Shown here one piece after another: positions 33,396 to 41,184 of a stretch of DNA of 64,000 nt. The DNA comes from Methylosinus sp. PW1 (GTDB lineage Bacteria > Pseudomonadota > Alphaproteobacteria > Rhizobiales > Beijerinckiaceae), in contig NZ_JQNK01000010.1 in NCBI RefSeq assembly GCF_000745215.1, positions 95,564 through 159,563 on the forward strand. Direction: 5' to 3'. The notes below the pieces were generated by a model that searched no databases, had not been told where the DNA came from, and saw nothing but the letters and a program-made list of their open reading frames with translations. The position numbers were made by a program, and so were the translations under genes. Positions within the stretch are counted from its first letter, which is position 1. Every line of letters begins with the position of its first letter.

Positions 33396-33753
33396 CCATG
33401 AAGGCGGACATCTGACCGATGCGCAATTCGAGCGTCTGAAGCAGGAGTTGGAGGAGAATTTCTCCGGCGCGTTCAACGCCGGCCGTCCGCTGCTGTTGGA
33501 AGGCGGGCTCGATTGGAAGGCGCTGTCGCTCTCGCCCAAGGACATGGATTTTTCCGAGACGAAAGCCTCCGCCGCGCGGGAGATCGTGCTCGCCTTCGGC
33601 GCGCCGCCGCTGCTGATCGGCCTGCCGGGCGACAACACATTCCGCAATTACGAGAAAGCCAATCGCGCCTTCTGGCGCCAGACGATCATACCGCTCGTGC
33701 AGCGCTTGCAGAAGGCGTTTCCACGGGCTCGCCGGAGGGCGGGCGGCGGATGA
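33396..33753 (+). pseudogene. Internal fragment of a second portal gene (duplicate)
   Basis: Bases 33403-33720 repeat bases 31885-32202 of the portal gene with no gaps and about 25 mismatches by hand count (92 percent identity). The encoded 106 residues (GGHLTDAQFERLKQELEE onward) differ at only four positions, so most changes are silent. Beyond 33720 the frame reads PRARRRAGGG and stops at 33751-33753, unlike a portal. No start codon or ribosome site suits it. It is a leftover of a homologous portal gene, probably brought in or created when the toxin/immunity cassette was inserted. Confidence 0.88.
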
Positions 33754-33857
33754 GCCGCGACCTCGCGTAGCTCGCGACCAGCGGCATCGAACGAATTCAG
33801 CCGCGACGACCGCTCGTCGGAGCGGCCGGCGCTTTCTCGCGTCCGAAAGGCGCTCCT

Positions 33858-34043
33858 ATGTCCGAAATCGTCACCTCCATTATCGAGCGCGGCGATCTCG
33901 CCCATCTCGCGCTCTTCCTCTGGGCGAGCGCCGCCACTGCTTTCGCGCTGCGCGCTCTGCGTGAGCTCGGCCGTTCCATGCAGCGGCTCGACGCTTTCGT
34001 GCGCGAGCTCGCGCGCTTCAACCGCCGCTATGGGAGCGAATAA
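33858..34043 (+). CDS. Small GTA membrane protein between portal and protease
   Basis: This 61-residue protein (MSEIVTSIIERGDLAHLALF and onward) has a hydrophobic helix HLALFLWASAATAFALRAL followed by a basic helical tail (RSMQRLDAFVRELARFNRRY). A short gene with one membrane segment is common at this place in alphaproteobacterial GTA clusters (near g3.5). Its stop is immediately followed by the ATG of the next small gene. The role is not known. Confidence 0.65.
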   Translation: MSEIVTSIIERGDLAHLALFLWASAATAFALRALRELGRSMQRLDAFVRELARFNRRYGSE

Positions 34044-34217
34044 ATGAGTCTGTCCGCTTTGCCCTTCCGCATTCTGAAACGTCGCGCGCCGCGCAAGCCG
34101 CCGCGTCTCGCGCCCGACATCGTGTTCAAGACTTTTGTGCGCGCCTTGCAGCGCCTACGTGAGCCGCCGCGCGGCGGCGGTCCTGCCGCGATCGGCGCGA
34201 CGCGGGAGAAAGTCTGA
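34044..34217 (+). CDS. Very small basic protein of the GTA cluster
   Basis: This 57-residue frame begins ATG directly after the preceding TAA and ends in TGATG, sharing a base with the protease start. The product is strongly basic (FRILKRRAPRKPPRLAP) and has a short helix IVFKTFVRALQRLREPP. Exact abutment on both sides suggests it is translated as part of the chain of coupled genes. I do not recognise a family. Confidence 0.55.
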   Translation: MSLSALPFRILKRRAPRKPPRLAPDIVFKTFVRALQRLREPPRGGGPAAIGATREKV

Positions 34218-34834
34218 TGGCGCGAGCGCTGACACGAGACATTCACACAGCGAGCCCTCCCTTGGAGACGAAGCGCGCGCCGCTTCCCGCGGCGATCGGC
34301 GCCGATGGAACATTCGAAGGCTATGCTAGTCTGTTCGACGTGCGCGACACTTGCGGAGACATCGTCGAGCGCGGCGCCTTCGCCGCGAGCTTGCAGCGAC
34401 GCGGCGCAGCGAGCGTCAAAATGCTGTGGCAGCATCGCGCCGAGGAGCCGATCGGCGTGTGGGCGCAGATCGCCGAGGATGCTCGCGGATTGAATGTGCG
34501 TGGGCGCCTCGATCTTTCTGTCGCGCGTGCGCGGGAGGCGCTGTCGTTGATCCGCGCAGGCGCGCTCGACGGGCTCTCGATCGGCTTTCGCACGCTTCGC
34601 GCCGCGAGCGATCCTAAGACCGGGGCGCGCCGATTGCTCGAGCTCGATCTCATCGAGATTTCGATCGTCACCTTTCCTGCATTGCCGCAGGCGCGTATCG
34701 CCGTGATTCCCACGTTGGCGACAACGCCGCGTCACGCGGCGGCTCAGCTCGGACAAAAGCTCGCGCGGCTTCGCATGCAGCTCGCCGCGACACGATTCGA
34801 GGCGAAGCTACAGCAGCTCTCTGCCTCGCAGTGA
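34217..34834 (+). CDS. HK97-family prohead protease (gp4-like)
   Basis: The 205-residue serine protease cleaves capsid delta domains during head maturation. Catalytic blocks are visible: FEGYASLFDVRDTCGDIVER at the first strand, VKMLWQHRAEEPIG with the catalytic His, and ALDGLSIGFRTL with the nucleophilic Ser. IEISIVTFPALPQARI ends the protease core, as in HK97-type proteases, and a helical tail (LGQKLARLRMQLAATRFEAK) follows. In RcGTA the same gene lies between portal and capsid. The ATG overlaps the previous stop (TGATG). Confidence 0.92.
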   Translation: MARALTRDIHTASPPLETKRAPLPAAIGADGTFEGYASLFDVRDTCGDIVERGAFAASLQRRGAASVKMLWQHRAEEPIGVWAQIAEDARGLNVRGRLDLSVARAREALSLIRAGALDGLSIGFRTLRAASDPKTGARRLLELDLIEISIVTFPALPQARIAVIPTLATTPRHAAAQLGQKLARLRMQLAATRFEAKLQQLSASQ

Positions 34835-34957
34835 CGCGCGCTCGCGGCTAGCGCCGCGCGCGACGATGATCTTCCCAATTCACCTGGCCTCCGAACGCGC
34901 GCGCATCCCGCGCGGCGAATTCGTGCGCCTTCATGTGGAAAAAAGAGGTTGCCGCTA

Positions 34958-36187
34958 ATGTCGTCTCTCGAAACCAAGACGCTCTCCGGCGAGGAAGCGC
35001 TCGCTGATCTTCACCGCGCCTTCACGGCGTTCAAGGATACGAATGAAGAGCGCCTCGAGCAGATCGAGACGCGCATGGGCGTCGATGCGCTCACCGAGGA
35101 GAAGCTGCAGCGCATCGACCGCGCCATCGACGAAACGAAGCGCCGCGTCGACCGCGTCGCGCTCGATCTCGCGCGGCCGCGACTTTCGTCCGCGCCGGGC
35201 GACGATGCGCCTGCGCGCGAGCACAAATCGGCGTTTTCGCTCTATATGCGCAGCGGCGAATCCGCGGGGCTGAAGGCCCTCGAATCCAAGGCGCTGTCCG
35301 CCGGCTCCGGCCCGGACGGCGGATATCTCGTGCCCACGCCGGCGGAACAGGAGATATTGCGTCGCTTGGCGCATTTGTCGCCCATTCGCGCCATCGCCAG
35401 CGTGCGTGAAATCTCCACACATTCTTTGCGCAAAGCCTATTCCACGCAAGGACCGGCCGCCGGATGGGCGGCGGAAGCCGATCCGCGAACGCAGACCAGC
35501 AGCCAGCAGATCGTCGATCTCAATTTTCCGGCGATGGAGCTCTACGCAATGCCGGCGGCGACGCAAACGTTGCTCGACGATTCCGCGATCGACGTCGAGC
35601 AATGGATCGCCGAGGAGGTGCAGACCGTCTTCGCCGAGCAGGAAGGCGCGGCCTTCGTGAGCGGCAATGGAACCGACAAGCCCAAAGGATTCCTCGCCTA
35701 TGCGACGGTCGCGGACGCCAGCTGGAGCTGGGGCAATATCGGCTATGTCGCGACCGGCGTCGCCGGCGGATTTGCGGCGAGCAATCCTTCAGACGCTCTG
35801 TTCAATCTCGTCTATGCTCTGCGCGCGGGCTATCGGCAGAACGCCAAATTCGTGCTCAATCGGCAGACGCAATCGGCCATCCGCAAATTCAAATCCACCA
35901 CTGGCGAATATTTGTGGTCTCCGCCCGCCAGTCTCGATCAGCCGGCGTCTCTGCTGAACTTCCCCGTGGTGGAGGCGGAGGACATGCCCAATATGGGCGC
36001 CGATAGTCTTTCCCTCGCTTTCGGCGATTTCGCGCGCGGCTATCTCGTGGTCGATCGGCTCGGCGTGCGCGTGCTGCGTGATCCTTATTCGGCGAAGCCT
36101 TACGTGCTCTTCTACACGACCAAGCGCGTCGGCGGCGGCGTTCAGGATTTCGAGGCGATCAAGCTGCTGAAATTCGCCGCCGCATGA
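34958..36187 (+). CDS. HK97-family major capsid protein (gp5-like)
   Basis: The 409-residue coat protein has an N-terminal coiled-coil delta domain (about 1-75, LADLHRAFTAFKDTNEERLE and EKLQRIDRAIDETKRRVDRV) that the protease should remove. The HK97 fold follows: SGPDGGYLVPTPAEQEILRR, then STQGPAAGWAAEADPRTQTS, EVQTVFAEQEGAAFVSGNGT and PVVEAEDMPNMGADSLSLAF. It ends with YVLFYTTKRVGGGVQDFEAI. A TTG three codons earlier is a weaker start. The 123-base gap before it (34835-34957) has no gene I can identify and probably holds the ribosome site (AAAAGAGG). Confidence 0.95.
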   Translation: MSSLETKTLSGEEALADLHRAFTAFKDTNEERLEQIETRMGVDALTEEKLQRIDRAIDETKRRVDRVALDLARPRLSSAPGDDAPAREHKSAFSLYMRSGESAGLKALESKALSAGSGPDGGYLVPTPAEQEILRRLAHLSPIRAIASVREISTHSLRKAYSTQGPAAGWAAEADPRTQTSSQQIVDLNFPAMELYAMPAATQTLLDDSAIDVEQWIAEEVQTVFAEQEGAAFVSGNGTDKPKGFLAYATVADASWSWGNIGYVATGVAGGFAASNPSDALFNLVYALRAGYRQNAKFVLNRQTQSAIRKFKSTTGEYLWSPPASLDQPASLLNFPVVEAEDMPNMGADSLSLAFGDFARGYLVVDRLGVRVLRDPYSAKPYVLFYTTKRVGGGVQDFEAIKLLKFAAA

Positions 36188-36273
36188 TGTGAGTGGCGGG
36201 AAACGCGAGCGGCGCGCGACCGCGCCGCTCGCAACGGCGAAATGCGCTCGTCATTCACAGATGGACAGACCAA

Positions 36274-36855
36274 ATGATCCCGAATCTTCTGACAGCGCCG
36301 GCCCTGGAGCCGGTTTCGCTCGATGAGGCGAAGGCCTGGTTGCGCCTCGACTCTAGCGATGAGGATCCGTTGCTGGCGGCTTTGATCGCTTCCGCGCGAC
36401 TGACCCTCGAATCCTACACGCGCCGCTTCTTCGTCACGCAGAGCTGGCGTATGTGGCTGGACGCCTGGCCCGCGCAGACATTGCGACGCGGAACGCTCGC
36501 CATTCCGTTCTCCCCGTTCCGTAGCCTTTCGGCCATCCGCGTCTATGACTCCGCCGACGCCGCTCAGACGCTCGCGAGCGCGGCCTACCGCGCGCCGCCC
36601 ACGCGCGACGCCGGACGTCTCGCTTTCATCTCGTCGCCGCCCGAGCCTGGCCGCGCATGCGACGGAATCGAGATCGACCTCGTCACCGGATATGGCGACA
36701 GCGCCATCGACACGCCGGAGCCGCTGCGTCGCGCCATCCTCGCGCTGGTTGCGCATTGGCATGAAAATCGTGGCGATGTGGGCGACGCCGGGGCGCCATT
36801 GCCGACAATCGCCGTGGCTTTGGCGAAGCCATTTCGGCGCGAGCGTTTGACATGA
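36274..36855 (+). CDS. Head-tail connector, GTA gp6-like
   Basis: The 193-residue protein matches the DNA-packaging/adaptor family (gp6 type): VSLDEAKAWLRLDSSDEDPL followed by LLAALIASARLTLESYTRRF, then SFVTQSWR-like FFVTQSWRMWLDAWPAQ, FRSLSAIRVYDSAD and a C-terminal helical part RRAILALVAHWHENRGDVGD. These adaptors form a ring under the portal. The ATG at 36274 was chosen for the conserved lead. It overlaps the next gene by four bases. Confidence 0.88.
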   Translation: MIPNLLTAPALEPVSLDEAKAWLRLDSSDEDPLLAALIASARLTLESYTRRFFVTQSWRMWLDAWPAQTLRRGTLAIPFSPFRSLSAIRVYDSADAAQTLASAAYRAPPTRDAGRLAFISSPPEPGRACDGIEIDLVTGYGDSAIDTPEPLRRAILALVAHWHENRGDVGDAGAPLPTIAVALAKPFRRERLT

Positions 36856-37178
36856 GCGCGCCGAAAATCGGCGAGATGCGTCTGCGCATGACTCTCGAGG
36901 CGCCCGTGGACACGCCGGACGACAGCGGCGGGATGATGCGAGTCTATGTCACGCTCGGCGACATTTGGGTGAAGCTGATCCCGCTCTCCGCGGACGCGCG
37001 CTTCGTCGAGCAACGGCAGGAGCTCGCGATCCAATGGATCGCGCAAGCGCGATGGCGCGGCGATGTGACGAGCGAGATGCGCCTCGTCGATGGCCAGCGG
37101 CGGCTGCGCGTCATTTCCGCCTATGACCCGGACGGTCGGCGCCGCTTTCTACTCTGCCATTGTGAGGAGATCGCATGA
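36852..37178 (+). CDS. Head-tail adaptor / head closure protein, GTA gp7-like
   Basis: The 108-residue protein has the small beta-barrel pattern of SPP1 gp16/HK97 gp7-like head closure proteins. IGEMRLRMTLEAPVDTPDDS is followed by RVYVTLGDIWVKLIPLSADA, RWRGDVTSEMRLVDGQRRLR and VISAYDPDGRRRFLLCHCEE. The D-x-W-V-x-(L/I) strand and the Y-D-P-D-G turn are characteristic. Its position after gp6 agrees with the standard GTA order. Confidence 0.88.
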   Translation: MSAPKIGEMRLRMTLEAPVDTPDDSGGMMRVYVTLGDIWVKLIPLSADARFVEQRQELAIQWIAQARWRGDVTSEMRLVDGQRRLRVISAYDPDGRRRFLLCHCEEIA

Positions 37179-37188
37179 GACGTCGCAA

Positions 37189-37599
37189 ATGACCAATTCG
37201 CCGATCATTGCTCTGCGCAAAGCGATACGGGTGCGGCTCTCGGCGGATTCCGCTCTCGTCGCTGCGCTCGGCGCCGCGAAAATCTACGACGAGGCGCCGC
37301 GCGGCGCCGCGGCGCCCTACGTGCTGCTGTCCGAGGCGAGGCTGCGCGACTGGTCCACTTCGGACAGCCGCGGCGCCGAGCAGCTCCTCACGATCACGGT
37401 CGTATCGATCGAACGTGGGACCGCCGAAGCGTTGACTCTCGGCGACAGGATCGTCGCGCTTCTCGACGAGGCGCCGCTCGCTCTCGAGGGGCACGTCCTC
37501 ATCGATCTGCGCCATCAGGGGAGCGAGACGCGGCGCGAGCAGAATGGCCGCTTCGCCCGCGTCGATCTGCGCTTTCGCGCGACGACGGAAGCACGATGA
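37189..37599 (+). CDS. Tail completion/terminator protein, DUF3168 (GTA gp8-like)
   Basis: The 136-residue protein starts MTNSPIIALRKAIRVRLSAD and has AAKIYDEAPRGAAAPYVLLS, RGAEQLLTITVVSIERGTAE and DRIVALLDEAPLALEGHVLI, as in DUF3168 tail terminators. These cap the tail tube where it meets the head. The start at 37189 gives the conserved lead. It lies between head closure and tail tube genes, as in RcGTA. Confidence 0.88.
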   Translation: MTNSPIIALRKAIRVRLSADSALVAALGAAKIYDEAPRGAAAPYVLLSEARLRDWSTSDSRGAEQLLTITVVSIERGTAEALTLGDRIVALLDEAPLALEGHVLIDLRHQGSETRREQNGRFARVDLRFRATTEAR

Positions 37600-37624
37600 T
37601 CGCAGCAAATTCAGGAGCCTTCAC

Positions 37625-38035
37625 ATGTCAGCGCAAAAAGGAAAAGACCTGCTGTTGAAGCTCGACGATGGGAGCGGAAGCTTTGTTTCGGTCGCCGGCT
37701 TGCGCACGCGGCGTCTGTCGCTCAACGCGGACACCGTCGACGTCACCGACGCCGAATCTGCAGGTCGGTGGCGGGAATTGCTCGACGGCGCCGGCGTGAA
37801 GCGCGCGAGCCTCGCGGGATCCGGAATATTCAAGGATCAGGCGTCGGATGCGCTCATTCGCCAGCTCTTCTTCGACGGCTTGCTGCGTGAATGGCGAATC
37901 ATGGTTCCGTCGTTCGGAATAATTGCCGGCGTGTTCCAAATCACCAGCCTCGATTATCGCGGCGAGCACAATGCCGAGATGACGTTCGACATAGCGCTCG
38001 AATCGGCGAGCGCGGTTTCGTTCACGGCGGGGTGA
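37625..38035 (+). CDS. Major tail (tube) protein, TP901-1 family (GTA gp9-like)
   Basis: This 136-residue protein reads MSAQKGKDLLLKLDDGSGSF, then VAGLRTRRLSLNADTVDVTD, WRELLDGAGVKRASLAGSGI and a final FDIALESASAVSFTAG. This fits the phage major tail protein of the TP901-1 type, which stacks in rings to form a tail tube. The phrase NADTVDVTDAESAGRWRELL is very characteristic. A ribosome site (CAGGAG) precedes the ATG at 37625. Confidence 0.92.
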   Translation: MSAQKGKDLLLKLDDGSGSFVSVAGLRTRRLSLNADTVDVTDAESAGRWRELLDGAGVKRASLAGSGIFKDQASDALIRQLFFDGLLREWRIMVPSFGIIAGVFQITSLDYRGEHNAEMTFDIALESASAVSFTAG

Positions 38036-38045
38036 GGCGATCGTC

Positions 38046-38396
38046 ATGGCCAATCATAAGCGGGGAGAAATTCAGGCGACGCTCGACGGCGAGAGCTATC
38101 GGCTCTGTCTCACGCTCGGCGCGCTCGCCGAGCTCGAGAGCGCGCATGGCGTGAGCGATCTCGTCGCGCTCGCCGAGCGCTTCGAGGGACGGCGCCTATC
38201 GGCGCGCGATCTCATCCGCATTATCGGATGCGGATTGCGCGGCGGCGGATATGAAAAGAACGACGATGAGGTCGCGCGCATGACCGTCGCGGGAGGGCTC
38301 GGCGACTATGTGAAGATCGCCGCCGATCTGCTGGCGGCGACCTTCGGCGACGGCGACAGCGCAAACCCTCCACCGCGGCGGAGCGCGAGCGGGTGA
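38046..38396 (+). CDS. GTA gp10-family tail assembly protein
   Basis: The 116-residue protein (MANHKRGEIQATLDGESYRL onward) has LTLGALAELESAHGVSDLVA and a block ALAERFEGRRLSARDLIRII followed by GCGLRGGG, matching the gene transfer agent gp10 family. In RcGTA this is a tail assembly chaperone that works with the next small protein. It overlaps that gene by four bases with a GTG start. Confidence 0.88.
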   Translation: MANHKRGEIQATLDGESYRLCLTLGALAELESAHGVSDLVALAERFEGRRLSARDLIRIIGCGLRGGGYEKNDDEVARMTVAGGLGDYVKIAADLLAATFGDGDSANPPPRRSASG

Positions 38397-38596
38397 GGCC
38401 GGAGCCTTTCCCATGGGCGCGGGCGATGGCCTTCGGCCTCGGCGTTCTTCGTCTTTCGCCACGCGACTTCTGGTCGATGACGCCACGCGAATTGGCTTGC
38501 GCCGCGGAAGGCCTCTACGGCCGCGCGACGAGAGCGCCATCACGAGACGCTCTGGCCGCATTGATGCGCGCATTTCCCGACGGAGACCAAAAGTGA
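38393..38596 (+). CDS. Tail assembly chaperone-like small protein (GTA gp10.1-like)
   Basis: This 67-residue protein starts with GTG at 38393, overlapping the gp10 stop (GTGA). It reads PWARAMAFGLGVLRLSPRDF and WSMTPRELACAAEGLYG, the pattern of the small phage tail assembly chaperones following gp10 in GTA clusters. The W-x-M-T-P-x-E-L motif is diagnostic. Its stop overlaps the GTG of the next gene in the same way. Confidence 0.85.
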   Translation: MRPEPFPWARAMAFGLGVLRLSPRDFWSMTPRELACAAEGLYGRATRAPSRDALAALMRAFPDGDQK

Positions 38597-39180
38597 GCGA
38601 TTCGACATTGAGCGAAAGCGCTGCGCAATCATCGATCGATCTGCCCTTTCAAACGCTCGATCTGACGACGACCAAGACGCTGCTGCAGGACATCAACTCT
38701 GTCGCCGCTTCGGCGACGAAAACATTGTCGAGTGGGCTCGCCAGCGCGGCGGTGAATGGAAAGAGTTTCGATACCACTCTCGCCTCCATTGCGCGCTCGC
38801 TCGCCAAGCTCGGCGTCAACGCCGGCGCGCAGGCGTTGACACAGGGCGTCACGAGCGGATTGAGCGCCTTGATCTCCGGCGCATTGAGCGGCGGCGGCGT
38901 TTCTGTGGCGCCGTTCGCCGATGGAGGCGTCGTCGCCAGTCCCACATTCTTTGGCGGGAATGGCGCGGTGGGCCTCATGGGCGAGCGCGGCGCCGAGGCG
39001 ATCATGCCGCTCGCGCGCGGGCCGGATGGTCGGCTCGGCGTGGCGATGCAGGGTGCTGGCGATCCAGTGGCGGTGACAGTCAATATTGCAGCGCAGGACG
39101 TCGACAGCTTTCGGCGCTCGGAAGGGCAGATTGCTGCGGCGCTGGCGCGGGCGGTGGCGCGCGGCCGGCGTAATCTTTGA
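38593..39180 (+). CDS. Short tape measure protein (GTA gp11-like)
   Basis: The 195-residue protein starts with GTG at 38593. It contains an amphipathic helical part (TLLQDINSVAASATKTLSSG, then ALTQGVTSGLSALISGALSG) and a tail with FADGGVVASPTFF and GLMGERGAEAIMPLARGPDG. The last phrase is typical of the C-terminal part of phage tape measure proteins. The length is only about 200 residues, as in GTA-type tape measures, which fits a short tail; a typical siphophage tape measure is several times longer. Confidence 0.88.
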   Translation: MSDSTLSESAAQSSIDLPFQTLDLTTTKTLLQDINSVAASATKTLSSGLASAAVNGKSFDTTLASIARSLAKLGVNAGAQALTQGVTSGLSALISGALSGGGVSVAPFADGGVVASPTFFGGNGAVGLMGERGAEAIMPLARGPDGRLGVAMQGAGDPVAVTVNIAAQDVDSFRRSEGQIAAALARAVARGRRNL

Positions 39181-39190
39181 GGAGGGCGCG

Positions 39191-39829
39191 ATGGTCGATT
39201 TTCACGAGACGCGCTTTCCGCTCGATGTGTCGCTGAATGGACGGGGCGGCCCGGAGCGACGGACGGATATCGTCGCGCTCGGCTCCAATCGTGAGGCGCG
39301 CAATGCGCGATGGGCGAATTCGCGTCGTCGCTATGAGGCCGGCTATGGAGTCAAATCGCTCGCGCAGCTCGCCGCGGTCATCGAATTTTTCGAGGAGCGA
39401 CGCGGGCGGCTGTTCGGCTTTCGCTGGCGCGACCGCGCGGATTTTTCTTCCGCGCGTGCAGGGGCGATTTCGCCGCTCGACCAGATCCTCGGCGCCGGCG
39501 ATGGCGTCCATGCGCAATTTCAGCTGCAAAAGACCTATGGCGCCGGATTCGCGCCCTACGCGCGAGCGATTGCGAAGCCTGTGGTGGAGAGCGTGCGCAT
39601 AGCCATCGCCGGAATCGAGAAGACGCGCGGCGCGGATTTCGATGTCGATGCGACGACCGGAATCGTCACCTTCGCGCCCTCGGCTGCTCCAGCGATCGGC
39701 GCAGTCGTGACGTCGGGTTTCCTCTTCGATGTGCCCGCGCGCTTCGACACGGACTATCTCGAGATCGACGTGTCTTCCTTCGAGGCCGGCGCCATCCCGA
39801 AAATCCCGATTATCGAGATTATCCCTTGA
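39191..39829 (+). CDS. DUF2460 distal tail protein (GTA gp12-like)
   Basis: The 212-residue protein matches DUF2460: FHETRFPLDVSLNGRGGPER, RTDIVALGSNREARNARWAN, YEVGYG-like RYEAGYGVKSLAQLAAVIEF and EERRGRLFGFRWRDRADFSS. It ends VPARFDTDYLEIDVSSFEAG. In RcGTA gp12 is the distal tail ring joining the tube to the hub. GAGGAGG lies 10 bases before the ATG. Confidence 0.93.
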   Translation: MVDFHETRFPLDVSLNGRGGPERRTDIVALGSNREARNARWANSRRRYEAGYGVKSLAQLAAVIEFFEERRGRLFGFRWRDRADFSSARAGAISPLDQILGAGDGVHAQFQLQKTYGAGFAPYARAIAKPVVESVRIAIAGIEKTRGADFDVDATTGIVTFAPSAAPAIGAVVTSGFLFDVPARFDTDYLEIDVSSFEAGAIPKIPIIEIIP

Positions 39830-39844
39830 GAAGGAGGAAAGGCA

Positions 39845-40735
39845 ATGCGATCGGCTTCGTCGGCCATGCAGGAATCTCTCGACGCTTCCGCCTCCACTCT
39901 GTGCAATTGCTGGCGTCTCTCTCGCAAGGATGGCGCGGTAATGGGATTCACCGATCATGATCGTGATCTCGTGTTCGGCGGCGTGACCTATTGCGCCGCC
40001 ACGGGGCTTTCCGCCACGCAGATCGAAGGAAGCGTCGGGCTGGCGGTCGGTAGCGGCGAGGTGATCGGCGCATTGCAGTCGGACGGGCTCGGCGAAAGCG
40101 ATCTCGCCAATGGGCGCTATGACGGCGCTGGCGTCGAGATATGGCTCGTCGATTGGCGCAATGCGGATAATCGCCTGCTCGTCGACGCCATGACGATCGG
40201 GGAGGTGACGCGCAGCGAATTCGCGTTTCGCGCGGAATTGCGCTCGCTCGCGCATCTTTTCGATGAGACGCGCGGCGACAGCTATCAGCGGGGCTGCTCC
40301 GCCGATCTCGGCGATGCGCGTTGCAAGGTCGATCTCTCCCCCTCCTCCTTTCACACGACGGGCGTCGTGCTCGCGGTGACGCAGGACGCGATCGTCGCCG
40401 CGCTCGCGGAGGATTTCGACGATGATTTTTTTACCGGGGGCTCCTTGAGCGTCTCCAGCGGCGCCGATGCAGGGGTCCGCGTCGCAGTGAAATCGCATCG
40501 AAACGCCGACGGGAATGTGAGACTGGGGTTGTGGTCGCGGCTCGCGGGCGGGATTGTTTCGGGCGATGGCCTCGCGCTCGTCGCCGGCTGCGACAAGAGC
40601 GCGGCGAGCTGCCGATCGAAATTCTCCAATATCGTCAATTTCAGAGGCTTTCCGCATATGCCCGGCAATGATCTCGTCATTTCCTATCCGAGCTCGCTAA
40701 CGCCGACCATGGACGGCGGGAGCTTTTTTCGATGA
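39845..40735 (+). CDS. DUF2163 tail hub protein (GTA gp13-like)
   Basis: The 296-residue protein is a DUF2163/phage BR0599 type hub component. It starts with CNCWRLSRKDGAVMGFTDHD, then LVDWRNADNRLLVDAMTIGE, YQRGCSADLGDARCKVDL and AGCDKSAASCRSKFSNIVNF. The ending RGFPHMPGNDLVISYP is a family hallmark. The conserved cysteines match the set reported to hold an iron-sulfur cluster in the RcGTA hub. The stop overlaps the start of the peptidase gene (ATGA). Confidence 0.93.
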   Translation: MRSASSAMQESLDASASTLCNCWRLSRKDGAVMGFTDHDRDLVFGGVTYCAATGLSATQIEGSVGLAVGSGEVIGALQSDGLGESDLANGRYDGAGVEIWLVDWRNADNRLLVDAMTIGEVTRSEFAFRAELRSLAHLFDETRGDSYQRGCSADLGDARCKVDLSPSSFHTTGVVLAVTQDAIVAALAEDFDDDFFTGGSLSVSSGADAGVRVAVKSHRNADGNVRLGLWSRLAGGIVSGDGLALVAGCDKSAASCRSKFSNIVNFRGFPHMPGNDLVISYPSSLTPTMDGGSFFR

Positions 40736-41169
40736 GCGGGATCGCGCGCGCGGCGATCGTCGCCCAGGCGAGGCTCTGGATCGGCACGCCTTATCGACAT
40801 CAGGCGTCGCTCATCAATGTCGGCTGCGATTGTCTCGGTCTCGTGCGCGGCGTGTGGCGGGCGGTGGTGGGGCCGGAGCCGGAGACGGCGCCGCCCTACT
40901 CGCCGGATTGGGCGGAGGCGCTCGGCGAGGAGACTTTGGCGCTCGCCGCGCATCGGCACTTCGCCGTCGTCGAGACGAATTCGTTTCGCGCGGGCGATGT
41001 GCTTTTGTTTCGCTTCCGCGATCATTCGCCGGCCAAGCATCTCGGCATAGCGACCAGCGCGACGCATATGGTGCATGCGCATGGCGGCGCGTGTGTGGCC
41101 GAGGCGCCGATCGGCTTATGGCGCAAGAAATTGACGGGCGCATTCGCCTTTCCCGGCGTGATGGATTGA
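40732..41169 (+). CDS. NlpC/P60-family tail peptidase (GTA gp14-like)
   Basis: The 145-residue protein has the catalytic Cys in INVGCDCLGLVRGVWRAVVG and the catalytic His in SPAKHLGIATSATHMVHAHG. TPYRHQAS is the family's leading motif. This peptidase in the tail hub cuts peptidoglycan cross-links to let the particle deliver DNA. The position between gp13 and gp15 is identical to that in RcGTA. Confidence 0.92.
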   Translation: MSGIARAAIVAQARLWIGTPYRHQASLINVGCDCLGLVRGVWRAVVGPEPETAPPYSPDWAEALGEETLALAAHRHFAVVETNSFRAGDVLLFRFRDHSPAKHLGIATSATHMVHAHGGACVAEAPIGLWRKKLTGAFAFPGVMD

Positions 41170-41184
41170 AGCTTCGAGGGCGAG

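Noticed and set aside
34835..34957. Gap before the capsid gene checked for a scaffold or small gene
   Set aside because: No open frame with a start and a ribosome site that looks like protein was found. The capsid's own delta domain can serve as scaffold.
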